DNA of 58,934 nt from Phycisphaerae bacterium (GTDB lineage Bacteria > Planctomycetota > Phycisphaerae > Sedimentisphaerales > Anaerobacaceae): contig JAIPFM010000161.1 of NCBI GenBank assembly GCA_021736645.1, positions 1 through 58,934 of the forward strand, written 5' to 3'. The notes beneath the pieces were generated by a model. That model did no database searches, was not told the origin of the DNA, and saw only the letters and a program-made list of their open reading frames with translations. Shown here piece by piece: positions 26,601-34,933 of the stretch. How positions within the stretch are numbered: position 1 is the stretch's first letter; each line of letters starts with the position of its first letter. The position numbers were made by a program, and so were the translations under genes.

Positions 26601-26651
26601 GAAATTCTCTGGTTGGCAGGTGTGACAACGCCCATTGACAAGCCGTTCTAA
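23622..26651 (+). CDS. Large secreted LamG / discoidin / FN3-like multidomain protein
   Basis: A protein of 1009 residues with a signal peptide (about 1-23, ending THA). Domains in order: LamG-type jelly roll (about 24-220, opening LVAHWKFDEGAGT), an FN3-like linker (about 243-333, ending TYYWRVDEVNG), an F5/8 discoidin-type domain (about 339-491, PARYVRLTILSNWGG), a second FN3-like unit (about 496-593), a 'VVDDFESYG' module from about 596 and a second LamG (about 793-1003). None has a catalytic signature; these are binding domains, probably for polysaccharide. The ATG at 23622 follows AGGAGG by 6 bases; the frame extends nine codons further to a TTG without such a site. The same FN3 and DFESY modules occur in the protein at 52749-55304. 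Confidence 0.85.
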   Translation: MLRERLYLVLGILVIGSGITHAELVAHWKFDEGAGTVALDSSGHGNDGVFEGNLLWVPGQLGEALEGNGNTDVIHVPNAPSLDITDAVTVALWLYGGTPPDQPISKGEWSVSYGIRLDDAAGRLRQVNWRGRGPAAPAPGNSLNSLTALPNNEWVHVAVTFDVAAPGNNQKIFINGVLDAENRSDTPLSSNTSDVRLFAEGYANTNRFIFGGMLDDIRIYNTALADSDIPAIMKGTPEELAFGPSPDDGLTDVLRDGVLTWTPGKFAAEHNVYFGESFSDVNSATVPAASGLTANAFDPGRLVFDQTYYWRVDEVNGAPDRTVFKGDVWSFTVEPYSIQIPVDVNGVTASSFSGKNTPAMTVNGSGLTGSTHSTNSEHMWLSTPGDMSPWLMYELDKTQKLDKMLIWNSNSSSEGFIGWGLKDVIIETSVDGAEWTAIAEATQVNRAPGLPTYDEPQAIDLGLVPARYVRLTILSNWGGLLKQYGVSEVQFYGLPVYARTPSPESGAVDVVPNAVAAWRAGREASQHTLYLGMDADAVAEGSSPSASSMTHSIDLSVFDLALGATYFWKVDEVNEAEVPSVWAGPVWSLNTAAFLVVDDFESYGNLSPDRPFQTWLDGFGYSADEFFPVTYAGNGTGAGIGHDIWGPSSPYFNGQIMETENTIAGSSQSMPFYYTNTGGAASQTERTFTPSQDWTVGGVQTLSIAFRGQAGNTGSLFAIINNVKVTYPLDPSHIALSAWQAWNIDLTAVNTNLQNITKLVIGVEGSGAAGMILIDDITLHAAPGEILTPVQPGTSNLILDYTFDAGAGASIADASGHGYTGTFEILPQYADGVSGSAASFNGTSNYISVPASVWSSVSTQFTVSFWARGDADLADNWGFFAGDAAGRIVSCHLPWGGEVIFDTTPGWAAERVIVGAASDELTGQWRHWTFVRNTETGEKQVYMDGLLYGSAAPSADPIAGIDRFFIGAGDGAVSPYMGLMDDFQMYDRALSPEEILWLAGVTTPIDKPF

Positions 26652-26696
26652 ATCGGAACGATTCGAGTTCTGAAAAAAAGATTGAGTTCAGAGTGC

Positions 26697-26720
26697 GCGG
26701 CCTTGGACCTCCAGGGCCGC
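26697..26720 (+). terminator. Probable terminator behind the LamG protein gene
   Basis: GCGGCC and GGCCGC arms, extendable inward by several pairs, are followed by a moderately T-rich stretch. The position, 45 bases after the stop codon, fits a terminator, though the T-run is interrupted. Confidence 0.5.
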
Positions 26721-26835
26721 TTCATTCATTTGTTTGGCAGGGCCTAACCGCAAAGAGCCATTGGAAATCCATTGAACCTCAAACGATCATGATTGAACCT
26801 GGGTGACAGGTGTGTTTCAGTAGGAGATCGAAGCC

Positions 26836-27624
26836 ATGGGTACGCAAAGAAGAGCGTTTACATTGATTGAGCTATTGGTGGTCATTGCGATCATTGCAGT
26901 GCTCATGGGCATCCTGATGCCTGCACTGAAGAAGGTCAGAGATCAGGCGCGTGCAGTCACCTGCAAGACGAGTCTCAAGCAATGGGGTCTTATCTGGTAC
27001 ATGTATACTGAAGACCATGACGGTAAATTCAATGTCGGGGCCTACAATGGCAGCTGGGCCGCCAATGACTGGCCCGTGGTGCTGCTGGGTTACTACAAAG
27101 CCAAGGGGCAATTGGCTACGTGTCCGTCTGCCAAGCTTTCCATGGCCACTGGCGGGAATTTTGCCCAGAGGGCCTGGTCGTGGGACCAACAGGGCTGGGG
27201 CAACATCCGAGCCAAGGACCCGGAGATCCAGGATTCCGGCAGCTACGGTGAGAATGAATGGCTCTGTGATCGTGCCGGGGACAACTACTGGAGAACGCGT
27301 TCAAAGATCAAGAAGCCGCAGGAAGTCCCCATGTTTTTTGACTGTGCCTATGTGGATGCGCAACCGTATGATACGGACGGCCCTCCGCCGCAGGCCGAGG
27401 TCGATGCAGCGACCAGTGAGTGGAATATTGTCTGCATTGACCGGCATGGCGGGTATATCAACATGGTATTTGCGGACTGCAGTACCGTGCGTAAAGTCGG
27501 CCTCAAGGAACTGTGGACCTTGAAATGGCACAAGAACTTCAATACCAGCAACAGATGGACCAGTGCTGCAGGTGCGAATACCGCGGTGTGGCCTGATTGG
27601 ATGCGCAGCTACAAAGACTTTTGA
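26836..27624 (+). CDS. Prepilin-type N-terminal methylation domain protein (pseudopilin-like)
   Basis: A protein of 262 residues. The N terminus RRAFTLIELLVVIAIIAVLM is a class III prepilin leader: cleavage before Phe8 and Glu at mature position 5. The body has LKQWGLIWYMYTEDHDGKF and a late IDRHGGYINMVFADCSTVRKV, the pattern of the large planctomycete/verrucomicrobial family of pseudopilin-like proteins of unknown role. AGGAGA precedes the ATG. No assembly gene is adjacent; the nearest ATPase is the GspE-like protein at 13530. It follows the LamG gene after a probable terminator. Confidence 0.88.
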   Translation: MGTQRRAFTLIELLVVIAIIAVLMGILMPALKKVRDQARAVTCKTSLKQWGLIWYMYTEDHDGKFNVGAYNGSWAANDWPVVLLGYYKAKGQLATCPSAKLSMATGGNFAQRAWSWDQQGWGNIRAKDPEIQDSGSYGENEWLCDRAGDNYWRTRSKIKKPQEVPMFFDCAYVDAQPYDTDGPPPQAEVDAATSEWNIVCIDRHGGYINMVFADCSTVRKVGLKELWTLKWHKNFNTSNRWTSAAGANTAVWPDWMRSYKDF

Positions 27625-27955
27625 GAATGAAGGCAAATCATAGAAAAGCCTGGGATCTGTCGCATCGGACCAACGGGGAACCGTGAACCTCGTATTTTGG
27701 AACCCGCTCAAATAGCAAGGACCTGTACGTATTGTACAGGTCCTATGGTATGTTCAATTGACTTACTTGTCCCTATCTTGGTCTGTCACTGATCTGGGGA
27801 TAGTCAGCATCATACACGCGAAGCTGACTATCCACGGCTTCTATAACCACATTCAAACAGGGGCTGTACCCTAACTCTCGGAAATGCCACGACACCGGCC
27901 GCACCGATTGAATTTTAATCCGGGCACGACATTTCAGAGACCTATAGCGGGCACC
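27625..27955. other. Convergent intergenic region with a perfect hairpin
   Basis: These 331 bases lie between the pseudopilin gene and the end of the V-ATPase operon. A hairpin with perfect 10-base arms (27719-27728 and 27734-27743) and a 5-base loop is the only notable structure. It has no T-run on either side but sits where transcription from both directions would have to end. No coding frame is credible. Confidence 0.5.
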
Positions 27956-28495
27956 TTACGCAGGGAGCTGCGGAATCATGCCCAGCATGAACACCATGGC
28001 AAAAATACCGACGGTCTCGACAATACCCATGGCGATAAGCAGAAAAGCAAATCCCTTGCCTTCACTTTCGCTCAGTGACCGTATACCTGCAGCACCGATC
28101 AGGCCCTGCATCCACGCAGAGAGCATTTCTCCAAGTCCAGTCGCTAGGCCAATACCGAAAAGCAGGCCTGCACTGGCCACTGCAATCTCTGGGTGTTTCA
28201 AGACATTCCCAATTTTGTTCATCACAATCATGGCATACAGAGTCTGGCTGATGGGCATACCCAGGAGGATGATATAGGTAAAGCTGAGCGTTTTTCCGCT
28301 CTTACCTTCTTTTCCCCAGGCTCCGGCTGCAGATTGTCCGGCCATGCCGATACCCACAGCACTGCCCACAGCAGCAAGACCTAACATTAAGACAATGCCC
28401 ATTTGTCCCAAGAAGGACCAGCCTGCCCCGACTTGTGCCAGGATACTGAACATGCCATTTGCTGCAACATCGCCTAATACTGTAGGTGCGGTCAT
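27956..28495 (-). CDS. ntpK: V-type ATPase subunit K (c-ring proteolipid), predicted Na+-binding
   Basis: A protein of 179 residues with four membrane helices forming two hairpins; it builds the rotor ring of the V-ATPase. As in V-type rings, only the second hairpin has the ion carboxylate (Glu160 in IVETVGIF). Aligned by eye to Enterococcus hirae NtpK, the known sodium ligands are all present: Ser83 (Thr64 there), Gln84 (Gln65), Gln130 (Gln110) and Glu160 (Glu139), with Tyr87 for Tyr68. This predicts a sodium- rather than proton-coupled enzyme. It is the last gene of the operon. Confidence 0.9.
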   Translation of the reverse strand: MTAPTVLGDVAANGMFSILAQVGAGWSFLGQMGIVLMLGLAAVGSAVGIGMAGQSAAGAWGKEGKSGKTLSFTYIILLGMPISQTLYAMIVMNKIGNVLKHPEIAVASAGLLFGIGLATGLGEMLSAWMQGLIGAAGIRSLSESEGKGFAFLLIAMGIVETVGIFAMVFMLGMIPQLPA

Positions 28496-28499
28496 TTTG

Positions 28500-30260
28500 T
28501 TACTCCTGTATCATTTTTTTACTAAAAGGTTTATACACATACCCTGTCCATTGCATACCGAGATTGTTGGAAAACTCCAGCATATTCAAGCGAACGCCGT
28601 GGGCAAATAGTGCTATCATGGCCAATCCGAGGTTCAGAGCATGGCCGAATACCAGCGTAGGTACTGCGATAAGCCATGACCCGGAATCCAATGCCAGTTG
28701 ATTAAAGCTGGCAGCAAGTACGCCGCTGGCAAGGCCTACTGCCATCAGACGAACGTAACTGATAATATCAGAAAAGGCACCCAACATGGCCAGAGGGTAG
28801 TTGGCCACGCCGGTTAAAACAGTCTTCAAAATGTTTTTGCTTGGGGAATCGAATAAAATGGCCAGGACTGTTCCCGCGATCAAGAGATAGGGCCAGGGTG
28901 TAGCCCAGCTCAGCTCTGCATTCAACACGAACATTCTGACCACGCCAAGCATGCCCCAGATAAAAACAGCCCAACCCACTTTTCCGAGAAAACGTAAATC
29001 AGGGAATAGTCTGAGCGACTGCCACATCTGGGCTGTGCTCAAATGTATCGTGCCCATGACAAAGCTGATCTGCATGAGCAGAAACCGGGAACTATCTGTC
29101 ATGTTCACGGCAATGAGAGGCTTGTAGAGGATAAAGCCAAAGAAACTTCCGCATACGAATCCCCACAGAAGAGACACGGCACCGACAATGATGAGCAGTT
29201 GTGTGAACCTGTCTCCCAAAGCCGGAGCTACTTTTTTATACGCTAATAGCAGGCCTATAAGAAGGATTGCCCCGTACCCGCCGTCTCCGATCAACATCGC
29301 TGCAAAAATAGGCAACGCCAGCATGAAGGGGATAGAAACGTCAAATTCACGATATCCGGCCACTGTCCCAAGTACATCAAAGAGGCCTTTAATGGGCATG
29401 GCCCACTTGGGATACTCAATGAGTGTCGGGGGCTCTTCGTCTTCCTCTGGTTCGACGATATCCACAGCCGCCTGGATACCCAGACCCTTGAGCTGGTCAG
29501 ACAGGCCGTGTGCTTTGGATGAAGGCACCCAGCCCTGTATGGCGAACAGGGTGGAGACATTCATACCGCTTCGCACCGCGATACACGACTCGGCTTCTGT
29601 ATCCAGGGCCTTTCGAAAGATCTTCAAGTCCTCTGTCAACACAGCCAGTTCGGCCAATAATTGATCATTCTCTTTAATCGACGTATCAAGTATTTCAGCT
29701 TCAGACTTGACAGTCGGCAGGTCCTTGGCAGGCCAGGGCACCGACTTGGCACCTTCCGGGGCCACAAACTGACCTGTCCGATCAATCACGCCAATCAGTA
29801 CGCCCTTACCGGATTGTGTCAGCACTTCAAGACACTCTGATTCGAGCGCGGGAAGATCTTTCTCCTGGACCATGTAGAATTGAATATCGAGGCCTGTGTC
29901 CCGCAACCCACGCAATGTGCTCAGTTCGACAGACCCCCACATGGCCAACTGATCTGCCTGACGGTGCAGCGACGTAAGTTGCTCTCGTTCGTCCAGAATG
30001 GCCTTGTACAATGCAATGGCTTCTCTGGCTGCAGCCAGTGGCGCGACGTCCGGGGCTTTACCCTTGGGTATGATGCCCTGGAGTATCCGGATCGCCATAT
30101 TCACATCGGTCATGGCTTCCAGGGTCTCATCCTGAGCCACGGCCTTGGATGCATCGATAGGAGCCACGTGCACCACCCCAAGACCGCCCATGGCGTCCAG
30201 GAATTGATCCTGGTCGCGGGTTTGTGTTACGATATAGACCTTGGACATTGGCACGATCAT
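28500..30260 (-). CDS. ntpI: V-type ATPase subunit I (a-type stator subunit)
   Basis: A protein of 586 residues, on the short side for the family. The N-terminal half (to about 290) is a cytoplasmic coiled-coil domain (MSKVYIVTQTRDQDQFLDAM; later KENDQLLAELAVLTEDLKIF). The C-terminal half has about seven membrane helices and carries ion flow at the interface with the ring: PIFAAMLIGDGGYGAILL, SDIISYVRLMAVGLASGVLA and HALNLGLAMIALFAHGVRLN. The start overlaps the stop of the D-subunit gene as ATGA; a second ATG four codons on is equally good. It lies 4 bases ahead of subunit K. Confidence 0.92.
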   Translation of the reverse strand: MIVPMSKVYIVTQTRDQDQFLDAMGGLGVVHVAPIDASKAVAQDETLEAMTDVNMAIRILQGIIPKGKAPDVAPLAAAREAIALYKAILDEREQLTSLHRQADQLAMWGSVELSTLRGLRDTGLDIQFYMVQEKDLPALESECLEVLTQSGKGVLIGVIDRTGQFVAPEGAKSVPWPAKDLPTVKSEAEILDTSIKENDQLLAELAVLTEDLKIFRKALDTEAESCIAVRSGMNVSTLFAIQGWVPSSKAHGLSDQLKGLGIQAAVDIVEPEEDEEPPTLIEYPKWAMPIKGLFDVLGTVAGYREFDVSIPFMLALPIFAAMLIGDGGYGAILLIGLLLAYKKVAPALGDRFTQLLIIVGAVSLLWGFVCGSFFGFILYKPLIAVNMTDSSRFLLMQISFVMGTIHLSTAQMWQSLRLFPDLRFLGKVGWAVFIWGMLGVVRMFVLNAELSWATPWPYLLIAGTVLAILFDSPSKNILKTVLTGVANYPLAMLGAFSDIISYVRLMAVGLASGVLAASFNQLALDSGSWLIAVPTLVFGHALNLGLAMIALFAHGVRLNMLEFSNNLGMQWTGYVYKPFSKKMIQE

Positions 30261-30898
30261 ACAGCCGCCACCTCCCTGGAGCTGTTCATCAACTCCTTTT
30301 GTACCAGCTTGGCCTTGGCAATCTTGGCCCGGGCCACGCCCGCAGTCATCTGATCGCCCACCGCGATACGGATACGTCGAATATTGTCCTGGGTCTCAGG
30401 GATTTTTATCTTTTCAAACAGGTTCACGCGCTGCATCACCTTTTTCAGCTCGGCCAGAAGCAGATCGAGACAGGCCTGCAGCAGGGTCAGCTCCGCGGTC
30501 AAACGGTTGACTTCACGCAGATCCTGGACTGCCCGGTCCACCCAGGGGGCCGTACCGAACAGGCTGTAATCCGTCAGAGAGAATGTCACGCCCTCAAACT
30601 GCGGCACGGCGATCCCCGCCACACTGCGGGTCCCGGACTTGACTGTCGCGGTCTTGGCCAGGGCCTGGACATTCACGCCGGCGACGTCGTGAAACACCCC
30701 TTTGTACGCATCCACGATTTGCTGGGCCTTGTGCACGTCAGCGTTGACCTTGTCATAGGTCTGCTTGGCCTGCACAATCGAAGACTGTATCTGCTGCTGC
30801 TTGAGTTTGAGCGTGGGTAAATACCGCTCGTATCGAGCCAGCGCGTCACGCTGGAGTTTCAGCTCGGTGCGTGTGAGTTTTATCTTTCGTTTTGCCAT
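30257..30898 (-). CDS. ntpD: V-type ATPase subunit D (central stalk)
   Basis: A protein of 213 residues, normal for the family. Subunit D forms the coiled-coil rotor shaft inside the A3B3 head. The N terminus (KIKLTRTELKLQRDALARYERYLPTLKLKQQQ) and the C-terminal helix (RVNLFEKIKIPETQDNIRRIRIAVGDQ) match the family, read in overlapping parts. It starts 15 bases after the B-subunit gene and overlaps the I-subunit gene by four bases. Confidence 0.93.
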   Translation of the reverse strand: MAKRKIKLTRTELKLQRDALARYERYLPTLKLKQQQIQSSIVQAKQTYDKVNADVHKAQQIVDAYKGVFHDVAGVNVQALAKTATVKSGTRSVAGIAVPQFEGVTFSLTDYSLFGTAPWVDRAVQDLREVNRLTAELTLLQACLDLLLAELKKVMQRVNLFEKIKIPETQDNIRRIRIAVGDQMTAGVARAKIAKAKLVQKELMNSSREVAAV

Positions 30899-30913
30899 AG
30901 ACGATGGGATTCC

Positions 30914-32221
30914 TTATGCCACTGCTGCGGTTTTGGGCCAGTGCTTTTCAGTAATGGCGCCGCGAATGCCCGTCTCTTCCGGCTTGAAGCATTCGGCCAG
31001 AATGTCCCAGCACTGGTCCAGCGCATCGAACAGCCGCAGGTTCAGTGTGAGATCCATGACCTTGGACTCAAACAGGTCACCGTATTTCATGAGTCGTTCG
31101 TCCCAGTCCGCCAGTTCAAAGCCCATTTCGTGCTTTTCACGACTCTCCTGACACTGGGCATAGAGCTGAATACAGGCGTCCATGATGGCCCGGTGGTCAT
31201 CGCGGGTCTTGCCGTTGACCAATTGTTTCAGTCGGGACAGAGATCCGAATGGCACAATCCGGCCGCCGCGCAGGTACAACTGGCCTTCCGTAATATAGCC
31301 GGTGTTGTCAGGCACGGGATGAGTGACATCGTCACCCGGCATGGTGACGCAGGCCAGCACGGTCATCACGCCGGCCCCGTCGAAGTCGACGGCCTTCTCG
31401 TACCGCTTGGCCAACTGAGTATACAGGTCGCCCGGATACCCGCGGTTGGACGGTACCTGTTCCATGGTAATGGCGATTTCCTTGAGTGCATCAGAGAACG
31501 CCGTCATGTCGGTGAGCAGCACCAGCACATTCTTGCCCTGCAGGGCGTATTGTTCACCCACGGCCAGGGCCATGTCCGGAATCAACAGACATTCCACGAC
31601 CGGGTCGGCGGCGGTATGCACAAACATGATGGTACGGCCCAGCACGCCGGCCTCATCAAAACGCTGACGGAACTGGAGGTAGTCATCGTGACGCAGGCCC
31701 ATGCCGCCGAGAATAATCACATCGGCATTGGCCTGCATGCCCACGCGTGCGAGCAGGTCATTGTAGGGCTCTCCTGCGATGGAAAAGATGGGCAGCTTCT
31801 GCGAGCCGACCAGTGTGTTAAAGACGTCGATCATGGGAATGCCCGTCTCGATCATCTTGTCCGGCAGGTTTCTCTTGATCGGATTCACAGCCGGGGTGCC
31901 AATCTCAACGGCCTCGGCCTTGACCTGGGGGCGACCGTCACGCGGCTGGCCTGATCCGTCAAACACACGGCCCAGTAGATCGTCTGAAAAGGGGACCTGG
32001 AAGGACTGTCCAAGAAAGCGAATCTTATCGCTATTGGAGAGGCCTTCCGTACCGCCAAAGACCTGGAGACTGACCTGATCGTCTTCGAGCCTAATCACCT
32101 GGGCCAGCGAGGAGCCCTGGTTGGTGGTAATCACAGCCAGTTCATCGTACCCAATGCCAGTGGCCTTGACTGTCACCACGGTACCGGCAATCTTTGTTAT
32201 CTCGTCATAGAATGTTCTCAT
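30914..32221 (-). CDS. ntpB: V-type ATPase subunit B (non-catalytic head subunit)
   Basis: A protein of 435 residues. It forms the A3B3 hexamer with subunit A and binds nucleotide without hydrolysing it. Family marks: [22 protein letters not shown] in place of a P-loop, the [10 protein letters not shown] region, [13 protein letters not shown] and [23 protein letters not shown]. The length is close to the usual 430-460. It lies 72 bases after the A-subunit gene in the operon. Confidence 0.95.
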   Translation of the reverse strand: MRTFYDEITKIAGTVVTVKATGIGYDELAVITTNQGSSLAQVIRLEDDQVSLQVFGGTEGLSNSDKIRFLGQSFQVPFSDDLLGRVFDGSGQPRDGRPQVKAEAVEIGTPAVNPIKRNLPDKMIETGIPMIDVFNTLVGSQKLPIFSIAGEPYNDLLARVGMQANADVIILGGMGLRHDDYLQFRQRFDEAGVLGRTIMFVHTAADPVVECLLIPDMALAVGEQYALQGKNVLVLLTDMTAFSDALKEIAITMEQVPSNRGYPGDLYTQLAKRYEKAVDFDGAGVMTVLACVTMPGDDVTHPVPDNTGYITEGQLYLRGGRIVPFGSLSRLKQLVNGKTRDDHRAIMDACIQLYAQCQESREKHEMGFELADWDERLMKYGDLFESKVMDLTLNLRLFDALDQCWDILAECFKPEETGIRGAITEKHWPKTAAVA

Positions 32222-32293
32222 GCTGAACCGCCTTTACTATCTTTTAGCGTTTCCTAAATGGCCTTGTCTTTGCCGACGCTGTGCGTTCTGGAG

Positions 32294-34105
32294 TTATTGA
32301 CCCTTGCCCTTGGTCTTTGACTTGATGAAACTGTCAATCTCTGCCAACATGGTCTTGAAGTCACCGCGTTCAATGCCCTGATCGTCGCTCATTTTCATGA
32401 TCGCAGTATCCTTGTCCTGTCTCTCGGATTCAGGCATCACACTGGGATCCCATGGGGCATAGTTCCAGTCGCGAAACAGACTGCTGATCTTCATCAGCAC
32501 CTGGCGGGCTTCATCTTTACTGGTAAAGCCAAAGTGGGCATCGATGACTTCCAGCACCTTGTCAAACACGAAGCACTGGCGGTCTCTTGACGTGGCAGCC
32601 TCCACATCGTCAAAGGCGTTTTGCTGAAGGTAAGCGGAGTCAAAGAACTCGGCCTTGAGCATCATGGCGAAGTCTTCCACAGGCGTGCCTTCTTCGCCCA
32701 CCACGGTCATCATCTGGCGGACCTCATCGCCGCGTCTCAGTACGCGTTTCAATTTTTCCATCTTGTCAGGATCAATGATACCCCTGTATTTGGACCAGCT
32801 ATCCAGCGGATCAATGGCCGGATAACGGCGTGCATCGGATCTGGCACGACTCAAACCGTGGAAGGCACCCACCACCTTGAGTGTGGCCTGCGTGACGGGC
32901 TCGTCAAAGTTGCCGCCTGCAGGACTCACTGTGCCGCCGATGGTCACGGACGCGATTCTGCCGTCATTGAGCTCCAGGGCGCCGGCACGTTCGTAGAAGT
33001 TCGCAATGCGACTTTCCAGATACGCAGGAAAGGCCTCTTCGCCCGGGATTTCTTCCAGACGGCCTGAAATCTCACGCATGGCCTGGGCCCAGCGACTGGT
33101 GGAGTCTGCCAGGAGCAGGACGTTGAGACCCAACTGGCGATAGTATTCGGCCAAAGTCACGCCTGTGTACACAGAGGCTTCGCGTGCTGCCACAGGCATG
33201 GCAGAGGTATTACAGATAATGATCGTACGTTCCATGAGGCTGCGCCCGGTCTTGGGGTCTTGCAGTTCAGGGAACTCACGAATGGTATCCACCACCTCAC
33301 CGGCACGTTCGCCGCAGGCCGTGATGATCACGATGTCCACCTCAGCATAGCGCGAGGTAATCTGCTGGAGCACGGTCTTGCCTGCACCAAACGGACCCGG
33401 GATACAGTAGGTCCCGCCGCGCACCACGGGGAACAGAGAGTCCACAATGCGGACACAGGTCACCATGGGATCGGTGGGCAGCAAACGGCGTTTGGCGACT
33501 GCCAAAGGACGTTTTACAGGCCAGGTCTGCTGCATGGTCACAGGGATCTTCTTGCCAGTGCTGTCCGTGAGCAGTGCGACTTCATGGGTCACAGGGTACG
33601 CACCGGCCTCGGTCACAGAGTCGATGGTGAATTCTCCGGTCCACGAAAACGGGACCGTGATCTGGTGATTGAAGATGCTCTCCGGCACACTGCCCAGCAC
33701 ATCACCGGCCTTGGCCTGATCGCCGGCCTTGGCCGAAGGCGTCCAATCCCATGTCTTTTCCGTGTTCAGCGCTTCCACGTACGTGCCTGGCTTCAAGAAG
33801 AAGCCCGCCTTTTCAGCCAACTGAGGCAGGGGATTCTGGAGGCCGTCAAAGACCTGTCCCAGCAAACCAGGGCCCAAGGTGGCTGACAGCATGTCCTCTG
33901 CAAACTCCACAGGGTCTCCCACACGCAGGCCGCGTGTCTCTTCAAAGATCTGAAGGTCCACGGACTTGCCTCGAATTCGAATGGCCTCGCACAACAGTTT
34001 GGCACCATCGCTTCTCAGGCAGTGACCCACTGCATTCTTGACTACACGCCCGTTTACCTGGGCGACCACCATGTTTCCAAAGACGGCTTTGATTCGTCCA
34101 TCCAC
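32294..34105 (-). CDS. ntpA: V-type ATPase catalytic subunit A
   Basis: A protein of 603 residues with the GTG start at 34105. It hydrolyses ATP in the A3B3 head. P-loop GPFGAGKTV near residue 240, ITACGERAGEV, LLADSTSRWAQAMREISGRLEEIPGEEAFPAYL (catalytic Glu region, read in parts) and a bulge domain before the P-loop identify it. The open frame extends 30 codons to another GTG at 34195, but that start has no ribosome site and the extension has no family counterpart. The GTG at 34105 is preceded by TGAGG and begins close to the usual VDGRIKAVFGN strand. Its upstream neighbour is the DUF2764-like gene. Confidence 0.93.
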   Translation of the reverse strand: MDGRIKAVFGNMVVAQVNGRVVKNAVGHCLRSDGAKLLCEAIRIRGKSVDLQIFEETRGLRVGDPVEFAEDMLSATLGPGLLGQVFDGLQNPLPQLAEKAGFFLKPGTYVEALNTEKTWDWTPSAKAGDQAKAGDVLGSVPESIFNHQITVPFSWTGEFTIDSVTEAGAYPVTHEVALLTDSTGKKIPVTMQQTWPVKRPLAVAKRRLLPTDPMVTCVRIVDSLFPVVRGGTYCIPGPFGAGKTVLQQITSRYAEVDIVIITACGERAGEVVDTIREFPELQDPKTGRSLMERTIIICNTSAMPVAAREASVYTGVTLAEYYRQLGLNVLLLADSTSRWAQAMREISGRLEEIPGEEAFPAYLESRIANFYERAGALELNDGRIASVTIGGTVSPAGGNFDEPVTQATLKVVGAFHGLSRARSDARRYPAIDPLDSWSKYRGIIDPDKMEKLKRVLRRGDEVRQMMTVVGEEGTPVEDFAMMLKAEFFDSAYLQQNAFDDVEAATSRDRQCFVFDKVLEVIDAHFGFTSKDEARQVLMKISSLFRDWNYAPWDPSVMPESERQDKDTAIMKMSDDQGIERGDFKTMLAEIDSFIKSKTKGKGQ

Positions 34106-34213
34106 AACAATTACCTCATTATCAGCCGATATCAGTATTGTGTTAACAGCGTTATATTCATACCGCTTATTTGGGCCAGGAAGAGAACGCTCCACGCAGG
34201 CCTGTTCTTCTTT

Positions 34214-34906
34214 TTAGTCTGTCTGAAGACGACGCCAGCGGTGCAGCAACACCAGCTTGGCCCCATACGCTTCCAATTCTTGCGCGTGAAAACTATACCA
34301 CTGGCCATTCTGTTCCATCCACTCCCACCGGGCCTTATCCAGGGCCTCCAGTGCAGCCAGGGGATCAGGGGCCGACGACCAGGCTGCCAGGGCGCCTGCG
34401 AAATCGGCAGATGAATCCGCCAGTTCCGGTGTGACTTGATAGGCCATGGGGTCCAGTTCCAGGGCGTGGGCTCTGGCTGCTGCCAGGGCATTGCGCAGGC
34501 CTACTTCAAATCTAACCCAGGCCTTCAAAAAGGCACTGTTGCATTGCCTGGCAGTGTCCCAGGCGTAATTAAAAAATGCACCCCAGAGTGCATCCACATG
34601 TAAGCGGCCGTCCTGTACGTCAGCGTCCAAATCAGGCGACAGATAGGGCGGTAATACAGGTATGTTGTCAGCATCGACCTCTGACAGCACTGAAAAATCT
34701 GCTTGATCAGTGGTCAATTCCCCGGACATGATCGCCTCGCGCTGTACCAGGTCGTCCATGAGCAGAAGCACCTTCACGGTCTGTACAGGGCCGTTGGCCT
34801 CGGACAAACGGTCCAGCAGATCCTGTTTACCCATGGGAGGATTTGCTCCAAAGGTATCCAGTCCTGGCAGGGCGCTGAGTAAATAGTCGTATCGACGTTG
34901 TGTCAT
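34214..34906 (-). CDS. DUF2764-like protein of the V-ATPase operon
   Basis: A protein of 230 residues, mostly helical, opening RRYDYLLSALPGLDTFG. Chlamydial, spirochaetal and Bacteroidetes V-ATPase operons carry a gene of unknown function (DUF2764) at exactly this place, between subunits E and A, and the opening resembles that family. Those operons lack a recognisable subunit C gene, and this protein could stand in for it; that is inference. It lies 27 bases after subunit E. The gap to the chosen A start is about 108 bases, the longest in the operon. Confidence 0.65.
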   Translation of the reverse strand: MTQRRYDYLLSALPGLDTFGANPPMGKQDLLDRLSEANGPVQTVKVLLLMDDLVQREAIMSGELTTDQADFSVLSEVDADNIPVLPPYLSPDLDADVQDGRLHVDALWGAFFNYAWDTARQCNSAFLKAWVRFEVGLRNALAAARAHALELDPMAYQVTPELADSSADFAGALAAWSSAPDPLAALEALDKARWEWMEQNGQWYSFHAQELEAYGAKLVLLHRWRRLQTD

Positions 34907-34933
34907 GATGATCCTAACCGCTTGAAAGGGCCT

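Noticed and set aside
30941..31954. Open plus-strand frame of 337 codons antisense to V-ATPase subunit B
   Set aside because: The minus-strand protein is unmistakable; the plus frame is a shadow.
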